DNA of 64,000 nt from assembly GCF_900155615.1 (NCBI RefSeq), contig NZ_FUHT01000002.1, positions 620,001 to 684,000 on the forward strand. The letters run 5' to 3'. Below are positions 43,921 through 51,656 of this stretch, in pieces. How positions within the stretch are numbered: position 1 is the first letter of the stretch; each line of letters begins with the position of its first letter. A program made the translations under genes and the position numbers. Source of the stretch: Massiliimalia massiliensis. GTDB lineage: Bacteria; Bacillota; Clostridia; Oscillospirales; Ruminococcaceae. The notes below the pieces were generated by a model. It searched no databases. It saw nothing but the letters and a program-made list of their open reading frames with translations, and was not told the origin of the DNA.

Positions 43921-44544
43921 GTGAATACAAACGAAATCTTATATTTTTTAGAACAACAAATACATTCGGTTATTATGGCGACCGTTGATGACAGCGGGCT
44001 ACCCGTTACCTGTGCGATTGACATAATGGATAGTGACGAAAAAGGGTTATATTTTCTAACGGCAAAGGGAAAAGGATTTTATAACCGCTTAAAGAAAAAC
44101 GGATATGCTTCATTAACAGGTATAAAAGGCAACGATACGCTGTCCTGTGTAGCGATTTCTGTTTGTGGCAAAGTGCAGGAAATGGGAAATGCACCTCTGC
44201 AAAGGCTTTTTATAAAAAATCCATATGTGAAAGAAATCTATCCAACCAAAGAGTCCAGGCAGGCACTTACTGTCTTTCGGCTTTATGAGGGAAGCGGCGA
44301 ATGGTTTGACCTTTCAAAGAAACCGATTGAACGGGTTTCGTTTACGATTGGAAATCAAGAAAAGGAAATGCAGGGATATGAAATCACGGACAAATGCACG
44401 GGCTGTAAATCCTGTAAGGTAGCCTGTCCACAAAACTGCATTGATTTTACCGTTACCCCTGCTGCTATAAAACAGGAAAATTGTTTGCATTGCGGCAACT
44501 GTTTAAGAGTTTGTCCTCAAAAAGCAGTTGTTCGGAGAGGATAG
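43921..44544 (+). CDS. PNPOx-like flavoprotein fused to 2x[4Fe-4S] ferredoxin
   Basis: 207 residues from the GTG at 43921 (AAAGAGG upstream); an upstream in-frame ATG at 43882 is possible. The N-terminal split-barrel flavin domain (IHSVIMATVDDSGLPVTCAI) covers about residues 8-135. The C-terminal ferredoxin domain has CTGCKSCKVACPQNCID and CLHCGNCLRVCPQKAV, two full cluster motifs. Likely an electron carrier/oxidoreductase using FMN and Fe-S clusters; substrate unknown. Confidence 0.88.
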   Translation: MNTNEILYFLEQQIHSVIMATVDDSGLPVTCAIDIMDSDEKGLYFLTAKGKGFYNRLKKNGYASLTGIKGNDTLSCVAISVCGKVQEMGNAPLQRLFIKNPYVKEIYPTKESRQALTVFRLYEGSGEWFDLSKKPIERVSFTIGNQEKEMQGYEITDKCTGCKSCKVACPQNCIDFTVTPAAIKQENCLHCGNCLRVCPQKAVVRRG

Positions 44545-44548
44545 AAAA

Positions 44549-45328
44549 ATGTCACAAACCGAAAAAAGAAAATATTTAATAGCGGCGCTCCTAAAAGAAC
44601 AGCCGCAGTATTCTAAAATAGAAATTCCGTCGAGTGAACAGGAACAAAAAATTCTGCTTCGTTCGCTTTTTAATATCCGTATGCCCTTGCCTGTAACCGA
44701 TGAATTTTTGACGATACAGGATACCTACTTACAGGAAGAAGTACGGCAAAAAGGAATTACAAGTGTTGCCGATTTGCAACCGCTTCAGCCGGGAGTGTAT
44801 CTGTGGCAAGGTGACATTACCACGCTGAAATGCGATGCTATTGTAAATGCCGCCAACAGTAGGCTGCTTGGCTGCTTCTGTCCCAATCACGGGTGTATTG
44901 ATAATGCGATTCATACCTTTGCAGGGGTGCAGCTTCGGTTGGCTTGTGCAGAACTTATGAAGAAACAAGGTCACGAAGAAGAAACCGGTAAAGCGAAAAT
45001 CACGCTCGCCTACAATCTGCCTTGTCGGTATATTCTGCATACAGTCGGCCCGATTATTCGAGGTCGCTTAACACAGCGGGATTGTGATTTGCTTGCTTCC
45101 TGCTATCGTTCTTGTTTGGAATTAGCCGAGCAAAACAGATTAAACAGTATTGCGTTCTGCTGTATCTCTACAGGTGAGTTCCATTTTTCAAATGATAAAG
45201 CAGCAAAAATTGCGAATCAAGCAGTAAAGGAGTATAAAGAACGAACTCACAGCAAAATTGAGGTGATATTCAATGTTTTTAAGGAACTGGATTACAACAT
45301 CTATCGGAAGCTACTCCGAGCAGATTGA
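44549..45328 (+). CDS. Zinc macrodomain protein-ADP-ribose hydrolase (SirTM-linked)
   Basis: 259 residues. An N-terminal helical region of about 75 residues, then the macrodomain: QGDITTLKCDAIVNAANSRL and the zinc triad C109, H114, C116 in LLGCFCPNHGCIDNAIHTFA. The later ISTGEFHFSNDKAAKI phosphate loop is clear. Zn-macrodomains of this type remove ADP-ribose placed by SirTM sirtuins. It precedes and overlaps the sirtuin gene by 56 bases, indicating coupled synthesis. Confidence 0.93.
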   Translation: MSQTEKRKYLIAALLKEQPQYSKIEIPSSEQEQKILLRSLFNIRMPLPVTDEFLTIQDTYLQEEVRQKGITSVADLQPLQPGVYLWQGDITTLKCDAIVNAANSRLLGCFCPNHGCIDNAIHTFAGVQLRLACAELMKKQGHEEETGKAKITLAYNLPCRYILHTVGPIIRGRLTQRDCDLLASCYRSCLELAEQNRLNSIAFCCISTGEFHFSNDKAAKIANQAVKEYKERTHSKIEVIFNVFKELDYNIYRKLLRAD

Positions 45329-46142
45329 CAGGCTGAAAAATGAAATAGATAACGCCGACGCTATTGTGATCGGCGCAGGTGCGGGAATGTCAACCTCGGC
45401 GGGATTTGCTTATGACGGGGAGCGCTTTGAAAGAAACTTTGCTGATTTTCGTAAAAAATATGGCATTACCGATATGTATTCGGGCGGTTTTTATCCGTAC
45501 AACTCTCTGGAAGAATATTGGGCATGGTGGTCAAAACACATCTATATCAACCGTTATGATATAGATGTAGGTCGGCCCTACACAGAGTTGTTAGAACTCG
45601 TCAAAGACAAGGACTATTTTGTGTTAACCACAAATGTAGACCATCAATTTCAGCTTGCAGGCTTTGATAAGAAACGGCTTTTTTATACACAGGGCGATTA
45701 TGGTTTATGGCAATGCTCCAAAGCCTGCCACGACAAGACCTATGATAACGAGGAAACAGTACGACAAATGGTGGCAGAGCAAAAGGATTTGAAAATTCCG
45801 TCAGAATTGATTCCGAAATGCCCTGTTTGCGGCGCACCTATGACAATGAATTTGCGGTGCGATAACTCCTTTGTACAGGATAAAGGTTGGTATATGGCGG
45901 CAAATCGCTATGAGGACTTTATCAGACAGCATAACGGTATGCACATTTTATTTTTGGAACTCGGCGTGGGAGCAAATACGCCTGTCATCATAAAATATCC
46001 ATTTTGGCAAATGACTGCACAGAATAGACACGCAACTTATGCCTGCATTAACTACGGCGAGGCGGCAGCACCGAGAGAAATTGCAAAGCAAGCAATTTGC
46101 ATTAACTCGGATATTTCTGCGGTATTAAAAGATTTGGGATAA
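45273..46142 (+). CDS. SirTM-type sirtuin (protein ADP-ribosyltransferase)
   Basis: 289 residues; GAGGTGA ribosome site seven bases before the ATG. NAD loop IVIGAGAGMSTSAG (residues 32-45); FYPYNSLEEYWAWWSKHIYI; VLTTNVDHQFQLAG with the conserved N121; and YTQGDYGLWQCSKACH in which Gln140 replaces the deacetylase His, as in SirTM enzymes that mono-ADP-ribosylate proteins. Zinc Cys: C148, C152, C183, C186. No GcvH-L or LplA2 target gene lies nearby, unlike known SirTM operons. Confidence 0.93.
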   Translation: MFLRNWITTSIGSYSEQIDRLKNEIDNADAIVIGAGAGMSTSAGFAYDGERFERNFADFRKKYGITDMYSGGFYPYNSLEEYWAWWSKHIYINRYDIDVGRPYTELLELVKDKDYFVLTTNVDHQFQLAGFDKKRLFYTQGDYGLWQCSKACHDKTYDNEETVRQMVAEQKDLKIPSELIPKCPVCGAPMTMNLRCDNSFVQDKGWYMAANRYEDFIRQHNGMHILFLELGVGANTPVIIKYPFWQMTAQNRHATYACINYGEAAAPREIAKQAICINSDISAVLKDLG

Positions 46143-46153
46143 GAGGATATACT

Positions 46154-46330
46154 ATGAACATTAAAACAGAATGGATACTTTGCCCTGTTTGCGGCAGAAA
46201 AACACACGATAAAATCAGAGAAGACACCGAAATGAAAAACTTCCCTCTTTACTGCCCAAAGTGCAAGCAGGAAACGCTTATTGATGTAAAGAGCTTTATT
46301 GTTAATTTCTGCAAAGACGAAAGCAAATAA
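46154..46330 (+). CDS. Cysteine-rich KTR protein (zinc ribbon)
   Basis: 58 residues, MNIKTEWILCPVCGRKTHDK onward, with CPVC and CPKC pairs forming a zinc ribbon and the GRKTHDKIREDT segment of the KTR family. Common near the ends of conjugative and mobilizable elements in gut Firmicutes; function unknown. 11 bases after the sirtuin gene. Confidence 0.85.
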   Translation: MNIKTEWILCPVCGRKTHDKIREDTEMKNFPLYCPKCKQETLIDVKSFIVNFCKDESK

Positions 46331-46702
46331 TTACACCATACGGCTTGATTTTCTAAGCAAAATCGCTTATAATTTGAACCGAAACATATTGCTATTATCT
46401 ACAGTGATATGACTGATGTTATCAATGCCGATAACAAAATGATAACATTAGCCCATATAGGCAGGATAATATGGATATATCAAATAATCAAAAGAACTAC
46501 ATACACGACAGAGAATAATCACTAAACAAAATTGATTAGGCTTTGTCGAGTTTGAATAGAAGGCATATTTGACTTCGCATTTTAAAATAAAAAGAAATCC
46601 TCCGTATTGCAAAGTGCGGATGGTTTTGTTATACTTTCAGTGTATATATGAGATTACGCGAAGATACAGACAGCCGTATGTAAGAAGTCAATGGGAGAAT
46701 CT
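46331..46702. other. Non-coding spacer with TGATAACA repeats, possible right end of the element
   Basis: No credible gene. TGTTATCA (inverted, 46417-46424), GATAACAA (46430-46437) and TGATAACA (46440-46447) resemble the TTTGATAACA pair at 35800-35820. A 15-codon ORF (MDISNNQKNYIHDRE) at about 46471 may be a fragment. A promoter-like TTGTTATAC lies near 46628. Confidence 0.4.
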
Positions 46703-47182
46703 ATGGCAGAAATAACAACAGATATTGTTCGCAGACTAATCGAGACACAGTTTCCCGCATGGAGCGGATTGGAAATTCGTCCTGTGGCAAAGAGCGGACA
46801 CGATAATCGAACGTTTCATTTAGGGAGTACGATGACGGTACGCCTGCCGAGCGGTAAGGATTATGTGCCGCAGGTTGAAAAGGGGGTTCAGTGGCTTCCG
46901 TATTTAGCAAAGCATCTATCCCTGCCGATTTCAAAATCGCTTGCAATGGGACATCCGAATGATGCTTATCCCTTTGTTTGGTCGGTCAACAGCTACATAG
47001 AGGGCGAAACAACGAATGAGTAAAATGTTGCAGACAAAGCGAGCTTTGCGTCAGAACTAGCACTATTTTTGAAGGATCTTCAAAGCACAGATACAAATAA
47101 AACGGTTTCTGAAAACGCAAAGCACACTTTAAAGGAAATCATTGCTGAATATGATAAAGATATTGAAAGGCAGATAGAATGA
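46703..47182 (+). pseudogene. Aminoglycoside phosphotransferase-family remnant
   Basis: The N-terminal lobe is recognisable (IRPVAKSGHDNRTFHLGSTM, then MTVRLPSGKDYVPQVEKG and VWSVNSYIEGETTNE). A TAA at 47021-47023 interrupts it. The same frame then continues FASELALFLKDLQSTDTN and jumps to a C-terminal-like NAKHTLKEIIAEYDKDIERQ, so the catalytic HGD..N loop is deleted. Intact relatives are near 290 residues. It cannot phosphorylate drugs in this state. Its stop overlaps the start of the GNAT gene. Confidence 0.8.
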
Positions 47183-47763
47183 ACACACCGACACTTGAAA
47201 CAGAACGTTTAATTTTGAGACGATTTACAGAAGATGATTTGGAAGCTCTTTTTCTAATTCTTAAAGATGAGGAAGTTAATAAATTCCTGCCTTGGTATCC
47301 TATGAAGAACCTTGAGGAAACCAAAAAATTTTATGAGGAAAGATATGCCGTAAAGTATGCGCAGCCGCAAGCGTATGTCTATGCTATTTGTCTTAAAAGC
47401 GATCATTATCCTATTGGCTATATTAAGGTTGAAATGGAAGACCACCACGATTTTGGCTATGGACTCCGCAAGGAATTTTGGCATCAGGGAATTGTTACTG
47501 AGGCAGGCAAGGCTGTTGTCGAACAGGTGAAAAAAGACGGATTGCCATATATCACCGCGACGCACGACAGAAACAATCCGCGAAGCGGAAACGTTATGCA
47601 GAAAGTCGGTATGAAATACTGCTATTCCTATGAGGAACAATGGCAGCCAAAAGACTTTCCCGTTGTTTTTAGAATGTATCAACTGAATTTTGACGGAAAT
47701 GATGATTTTGTATATAAAAAGTATTTGAACATGTACGACAATCATTTTGTTGAGGAATTGTAA
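47179..47763 (+). CDS. GNAT acetyltransferase (RimJ/RimL-like)
   Basis: 194 residues. Begins with the RimL-type ETERLILRRFTEDDLEALF; DFGYGLRKEFWHQGIVTEAG is motif A for acetyl-CoA binding; NPRSGNVMQKVGMKYCYSYE follows. The C-terminal extension after residue 165 is unusual. Overlaps the APH remnant (ATGA), so the pair may derive from an older operon. Substrate unknown; could modify an antibiotic or a protein N-terminus. Confidence 0.88.
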   Translation: MNTPTLETERLILRRFTEDDLEALFLILKDEEVNKFLPWYPMKNLEETKKFYEERYAVKYAQPQAYVYAICLKSDHYPIGYIKVEMEDHHDFGYGLRKEFWHQGIVTEAGKAVVEQVKKDGLPYITATHDRNNPRSGNVMQKVGMKYCYSYEEQWQPKDFPVVFRMYQLNFDGNDDFVYKKYLNMYDNHFVEEL

Positions 47764-47780
47764 TTTTATAAGGAGAAAAC

Positions 47781-48620
47781 ATGGTTTTCAAGGTAGCGAT
47801 TTTGCAAATAAACGCAGTTAAAAAAAATCTGGTTAAAAATACGCAAACCGTTATTTGTATGATGCAGGAAGCAGCAAAGTTAAATGCTGATATTCTTCTG
47901 CTTCCCGAGTGCTTTATTACAAGCTATACACTGCCAATTACGAATAAAGAGGCATTGGCTGACAATGATCCAAGCATTGCTGCGATCTGTAACGCAGCTA
48001 AAAGCTTTCGCATTGGCGTCGTTGCGACTGCATTTACAAAAGGCGATGGTAAGCCACAAAACTCCGCCTTTGTTATAGACAAAAATGGTGAGATTTTGAT
48101 GAAATATTCAAAAGTTCACACCTGTGACTTTTCTGCTGAACGGTGCCTTCAAAGCGGTACAGAATTTAAGACCTGCAGTTTTGACGGCATCAAGCTAGGT
48201 GTTATGATTTGCTATGATAGGGAATATCCGGAAAGCGCAAGAATTCTTATGCTCAAGGGTGCGGAGCTCATTCTTGTACCTAACGATTGCGATACCATGA
48301 AGCCGCGCCTTCAGGCTCTTTCCACCAGAGCATATGAAAATATGGTGGGAATTGCTATGGCAAATCCTAACCGCGAAAATGCTGGTTGTTCCTGTGCTTT
48401 CAGTCCCATCTGTTGGGATGCTCATGGCAAAAGTATCGATAATACACTTTTCATGGCGGACGAACTATCAGAGGGATTGTTTTTTGCTGATTTTAATATG
48501 GATGAAATTCGCAGATATCGTAAAGAAGAAATGATGGGAAATACATTCAGAAAAGTGAACGCCTATCAAAAATTAATTGATAACGAAATTCGTTTTCCAT
48601 TTATTCGAGATGGACAATAA
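47781..48620 (+). CDS. Carbon-nitrogen hydrolase (nitrilase superfamily)
   Basis: 279 residues with the intact Glu-Lys-Cys triad: ILLLPECFITSY, MKYSKVHTCDF and LGVMICYDREYPESARI. The branch (amidase, omega-amidase, carbamoylputrescine hydrolase) cannot be fixed. AAGGAGAAAAC ribosome site, 17 bases after the GNAT gene; followed by a strong terminator that closes the accessory region. Confidence 0.9.
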   Translation: MVFKVAILQINAVKKNLVKNTQTVICMMQEAAKLNADILLLPECFITSYTLPITNKEALADNDPSIAAICNAAKSFRIGVVATAFTKGDGKPQNSAFVIDKNGEILMKYSKVHTCDFSAERCLQSGTEFKTCSFDGIKLGVMICYDREYPESARILMLKGAELILVPNDCDTMKPRLQALSTRAYENMVGIAMANPNRENAGCSCAFSPICWDAHGKSIDNTLFMADELSEGLFFADFNMDEIRRYRKEEMMGNTFRKVNAYQKLIDNEIRFPFIRDGQ

Positions 48621-48626
48621 ATTATA

Positions 48627-48677
48627 CAGAAATAAAACAGGCGGTCGTCCAATGGACGACCGCCTGTTTTATTTCTG
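48627..48677. terminator. Long bidirectional terminator
   Basis: Perfect 24-bp stem (48627-48650 / 48654-48677) with a 3-nt loop and T/A-rich flanks. It ends the nitrilase gene and the convergent PAS-protein gene, whose stop codon lies inside the right arm. It is close to the likely right boundary of the accessory region. Confidence 0.92.
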
Positions 48678-49016
48678 TAAGTTGAGTTCAAACCGTTCGA
48701 AAAAGCCAATCCATTCCCCCGCCTGGTTTTTTACTCCCTGCATGTAAATACGTAGATTTTTGATATTTACTCCTACAAAAATCGGTTTTCCATTGCGGCA
48801 AATGCTTTCAAAGCCCTTTTTGATTTTTTCTTTTGCCATTTCACTGTCATGGCATTCAAAAATACTTTTCCCGATCAGATCTTTATATCCTCGTTCCTGA
48901 TAATAATGGTATTGCGCGCACTGGTTCATGTAACGGATCACAAAATCCTTGTCCACAAACACAATCGGATAAGGATAGCTGTTAAGAATCCCCTCCATAA
49001 TTTCTAATTGCTCCAT
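48669..49016 (-). CDS. PAS domain protein
   Basis: 115 residues from the ATG at 49016 (AGGAGGAATTCGT upstream). Single PAS fold: LNSYPYPIVFVDKDFVIRYM, a short DLIGKSIFECHDSE, and a C-terminal strand AGEWIGFFERFELN. The FECH segment resembles PAS domains that bind heme or other cofactors, but this is uncertain. No output domain, so it may be a sensor acting in trans. Confidence 0.85.
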   Translation of the reverse strand: MEQLEIMEGILNSYPYPIVFVDKDFVIRYMNQCAQYHYYQERGYKDLIGKSIFECHDSEMAKEKIKKGFESICRNGKPIFVGVNIKNLRIYMQGVKNQAGEWIGFFERFELNLQK

Positions 49017-49075
49017 ACGAATTCCTCCTTCGATATAATTGTTTTTTGTTTCAAGCAGCAGATCCAGTCTGTCCC

Positions 49076-49999
49076 TCACGCCTTGATGACAGCCCCGGCC
49101 GCGTACACAATGACCAATGAGATGATAAAACTAGCAAGATAGGCCAAGGAATAGAGACAAAATCTCTTTCGCATGCCCTGTGTTGCTTTTACCCTAAGGC
49201 TCCCTCCGGACAGAATCGTAACCTCCGGAAGCTCGCCCTTTTGGCTAAAAATAAATCTTCGCTTTTCCAAATACCATAAAACTAACAGATCAAACGGCGC
49301 CTGCACCACAAACAGGAGACTGATTAAAAAGGCCATATGGTTTGCATCATTGCCTGAAGCCCAATTTAGGGTAAGCGAAAGCAGAATACTTCTGGCTAAT
49401 ATCCTGACCAGCCAACCATAGTATCCAGCTTCTTTCAATCTCCAAAACCCATATGTAACGAAAAATACCAGTAAATAGCTGAACATCGTACCTACTGCTC
49501 CAGCCACACAGTAAACGAGCATGGCCGTGCTTTCCGCCTCCAGGATTTTCTGGTAATACATCCTGCCATCAGCAAAAATATAGTAAAGCGCCGCAACAGA
49601 AAGCAGCAGGAAGGCCCATTTTAATACAGACAGAAAGCCAACAGGAAACCCGCTTTTTTTCAGGCTGTCGCGTTTTTGTACATATTGCTTTGGAAACCGC
49701 CTGGTGATCAGCCATTCCGGCAGCTCTGGTTTTTCCTCCGAAAGGATCGAGTCCTCCTCGTCCTCTTCATACAGGGTGCTCTGCGGCGGCAATTCCTCTT
49801 GATAATACTCTATTTCTGCCTGTGGAAAAGCCGGCTCGTTTAAGAATTGCTCCAACGTTTCCTCAGCTATTGCAAATTTTCCCTTTGTTTCCTGCCCGGT
49901 CAGCCTGGCACCGCACTCCGGGCAGACGGATAAAGACGTTTTCCTGCCACATTTTGGACAACTATTTTCCATTACCGTACCAGCCTTCTTACGTCGCAT
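49076..49999 (-). CDS. Zinc-ribbon membrane protein, unassigned
   Basis: 307 residues, probably starting at the internal Met of GTVMENSCPKCG. N-terminal zinc ribbon (CPKCGRKTSLSVCPECG), an acidic linker to about residue 110, then five hydrophobic segments (FLLLSVAALYYIFADGRMYY, and AVGTMFSYLLVFFVTYGFW). Such zinc_ribbon plus membrane proteins are common in Clostridia and have no known function. The PAS gene lies 59 bases downstream in the same direction. Confidence 0.8.
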   Translation of the reverse strand: MRRKKAGTVMENSCPKCGRKTSLSVCPECGARLTGQETKGKFAIAEETLEQFLNEPAFPQAEIEYYQEELPPQSTLYEEDEEDSILSEEKPELPEWLITRRFPKQYVQKRDSLKKSGFPVGFLSVLKWAFLLLSVAALYYIFADGRMYYQKILEAESTAMLVYCVAGAVGTMFSYLLVFFVTYGFWRLKEAGYYGWLVRILARSILLSLTLNWASGNDANHMAFLISLLFVVQAPFDLLVLWYLEKRRFIFSQKGELPEVTILSGGSLRVKATQGMRKRFCLYSLAYLASFIISLVIVYAAGAVIKA

Positions 50000-50263
50000 A
50001 ATAAAGCTTCTTATCTCCTGCCCCGCGCCCTTTACTAAAACGGCTTATGAAAGTTCTGCGCAAAGGCTTCTCTTTAATGAGATTATAACATAAATACATC
50101 TCTTTGCAAAGTCATTGTTTCTATCTTGCAGGCTTCCTGATATTTTCAAAAAACTTTCACAAAAGCATTCAAAAATGAAGATTTCTTATCACAAAATCCA
50201 CACAACTGCTTTTTATAATATTTTACGTAACCTTAACATGCCTATTACAGAGGAGGTGAAGAA

Positions 50264-50938
50264 ATGAAGTTCAGACATGAAGAAAAATTTATCATCAACT
50301 ACTGCGATTACTTAACGCTTCGTTCCCGCCTGCGCCGGGTTCTTCCTTTTGACGAACATACAGATGCAGGCGGCCAATACCGGATTCGCAGCATTTATTT
50401 TGACACGCCCGGCGATCTGGCGCTGCGCCAGAAACTCGATGGAGTCAACCGGCGGGAAAAATTCAGAATCCGGTTTTACAATCTTGACCTCTCATTCATC
50501 CGTCTGGAAAAGAAAAGTAAGCTTAACAGCCTTTGCTGCAAAGAAGAAGCTGCTCTTTCCTGCCGGGAAGCCAAAAACCTCCTTTCCGGAAGCGGCTTCT
50601 GGATGACAGCTAACAGCAGCCCGCTGATTCAGGATTTCTATCAAAAATGGCAGCATCAGTGCCTGCGGCCCAAGATAATCGTCGATTACATCCGAGAGCC
50701 CTTTCTATACCATCCCGGAAATGTCAGGATCACTCTGGATCATCATATTCGAACCAGTAAAGACCTGAAGGCCGCATTGACAGACAGCGCAGTTACCCTC
50801 CCCTGCGGATGTGAGGAGTATCTGCTGGAGGTCAAATACGACGAATTTCTGCCAAATCTGATCCGCGATCTTGTCCAGCTCGACAGCCGCCGGATGCTCG
50901 CTTTTTCCAAATATGCGGAATGCAGAAGATATGGTTAA
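50264..50938 (+). CDS. VTC-domain protein (polyphosphate polymerase-like)
   Basis: 224 residues. VTC tunnel-fold signatures: MKFRHEEKFIINYCDYLTLR, YRIRSIYFDTPGDLALRQKL, REKFRIRFYNLDLSFIRLEK and KIIVDYIREPF, with basic and acidic residues of a triphosphate tunnel. The C-terminal YLLEVKYDEFLPNLIRDLV is also conserved. Together with DUF4956 and CotH genes it forms a conserved trio, possibly linked to surface phosphorylation. GGAGGTGAAGAA ribosome site. Confidence 0.9.
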   Translation: MKFRHEEKFIINYCDYLTLRSRLRRVLPFDEHTDAGGQYRIRSIYFDTPGDLALRQKLDGVNRREKFRIRFYNLDLSFIRLEKKSKLNSLCCKEEAALSCREAKNLLSGSGFWMTANSSPLIQDFYQKWQHQCLRPKIIVDYIREPFLYHPGNVRITLDHHIRTSKDLKAALTDSAVTLPCGCEEYLLEVKYDEFLPNLIRDLVQLDSRRMLAFSKYAECRRYG

Positions 50939-50973
50939 TTGATTTTATATTGTAAGCGTAAGGAGAAACAGAT

Positions 50974-51645
50974 ATGACTTTTCAGGATATATTTAAATCA
51001 AGCTTTTTAGAAAACATCACCAGCGTTTCTATTTTAGATATGGTGATTGCGATTGTATTAGCCTTTGGAATCGGAATTTTTATTTTTCTGATCTATAAAA
51101 AAACTTACCGCGGCGTAATGTATTCAGCCAGCTTCGGCACCTCTCTTATTGCTATGACAATGGTTACCACCATTGTCATCTTAGCCGTAACCAGCAATAT
51201 TGTCCTTTCCCTTGGGATGGTCGGTGCATTGTCTATTGTCCGTTTCCGTACAGCCATCAAAGACCCTCTGGATATCGTCTTTTTGTTCTGGTCTATTGCG
51301 GTCGGGATTGTTTTGGCCGCAGGACTGATTCCGCTTGCAGTATTCGGCAGCGTGGCAGTTGGATTAATCCTGCTTTTCTTTGTGAACAAAAAATCCCATG
51401 ACCACCCCTATATTGCAGTGATTCACTGCGACTCAAAGGCTTCTGAGGATGCTGCTTACGCACTGCTCTCCCAGAGGGCAGACCGATGCGTGGTTAAATC
51501 CAAAACAGCTGCCGCCGGATCGGTGGAGATCAACTACGAAATACGTCTTAAGGACAGCAATACCGACTTTGTCAATGAGCTTTCTCAGTTGAACGGGGTA
51601 AGCAGTGCGGTTCTGGTCAGCTATAACGGCGACTATATGAATTAA
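50974..51645 (+). CDS. DUF4956 membrane protein
   Basis: 223 residues. Four to five membrane helices, with conserved GMVGALSIVRFRTAIKDPLD in the middle and FLFWSIAVGIVLAAGL; a soluble C-terminal domain of about 85 residues. Function unknown; consistently neighbours VTC and CotH genes, as here (35 bases after VTC, 11 before cotH). Confidence 0.9.
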   Translation: MTFQDIFKSSFLENITSVSILDMVIAIVLAFGIGIFIFLIYKKTYRGVMYSASFGTSLIAMTMVTTIVILAVTSNIVLSLGMVGALSIVRFRTAIKDPLDIVFLFWSIAVGIVLAAGLIPLAVFGSVAVGLILLFFVNKKSHDHPYIAVIHCDSKASEDAAYALLSQRADRCVVKSKTAAAGSVEINYEIRLKDSNTDFVNELSQLNGVSSAVLVSYNGDYMN

Positions 51646-51656
51646 GGAGCGCCGCC

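Noticed and set aside
48600-48625. GAGATGGACAATAAA as a right att site matching GAGTGGGAATAAA of guaA
   Set aside because: Needs gaps and mismatches, and lies in the end of the nitrilase gene; too weak.
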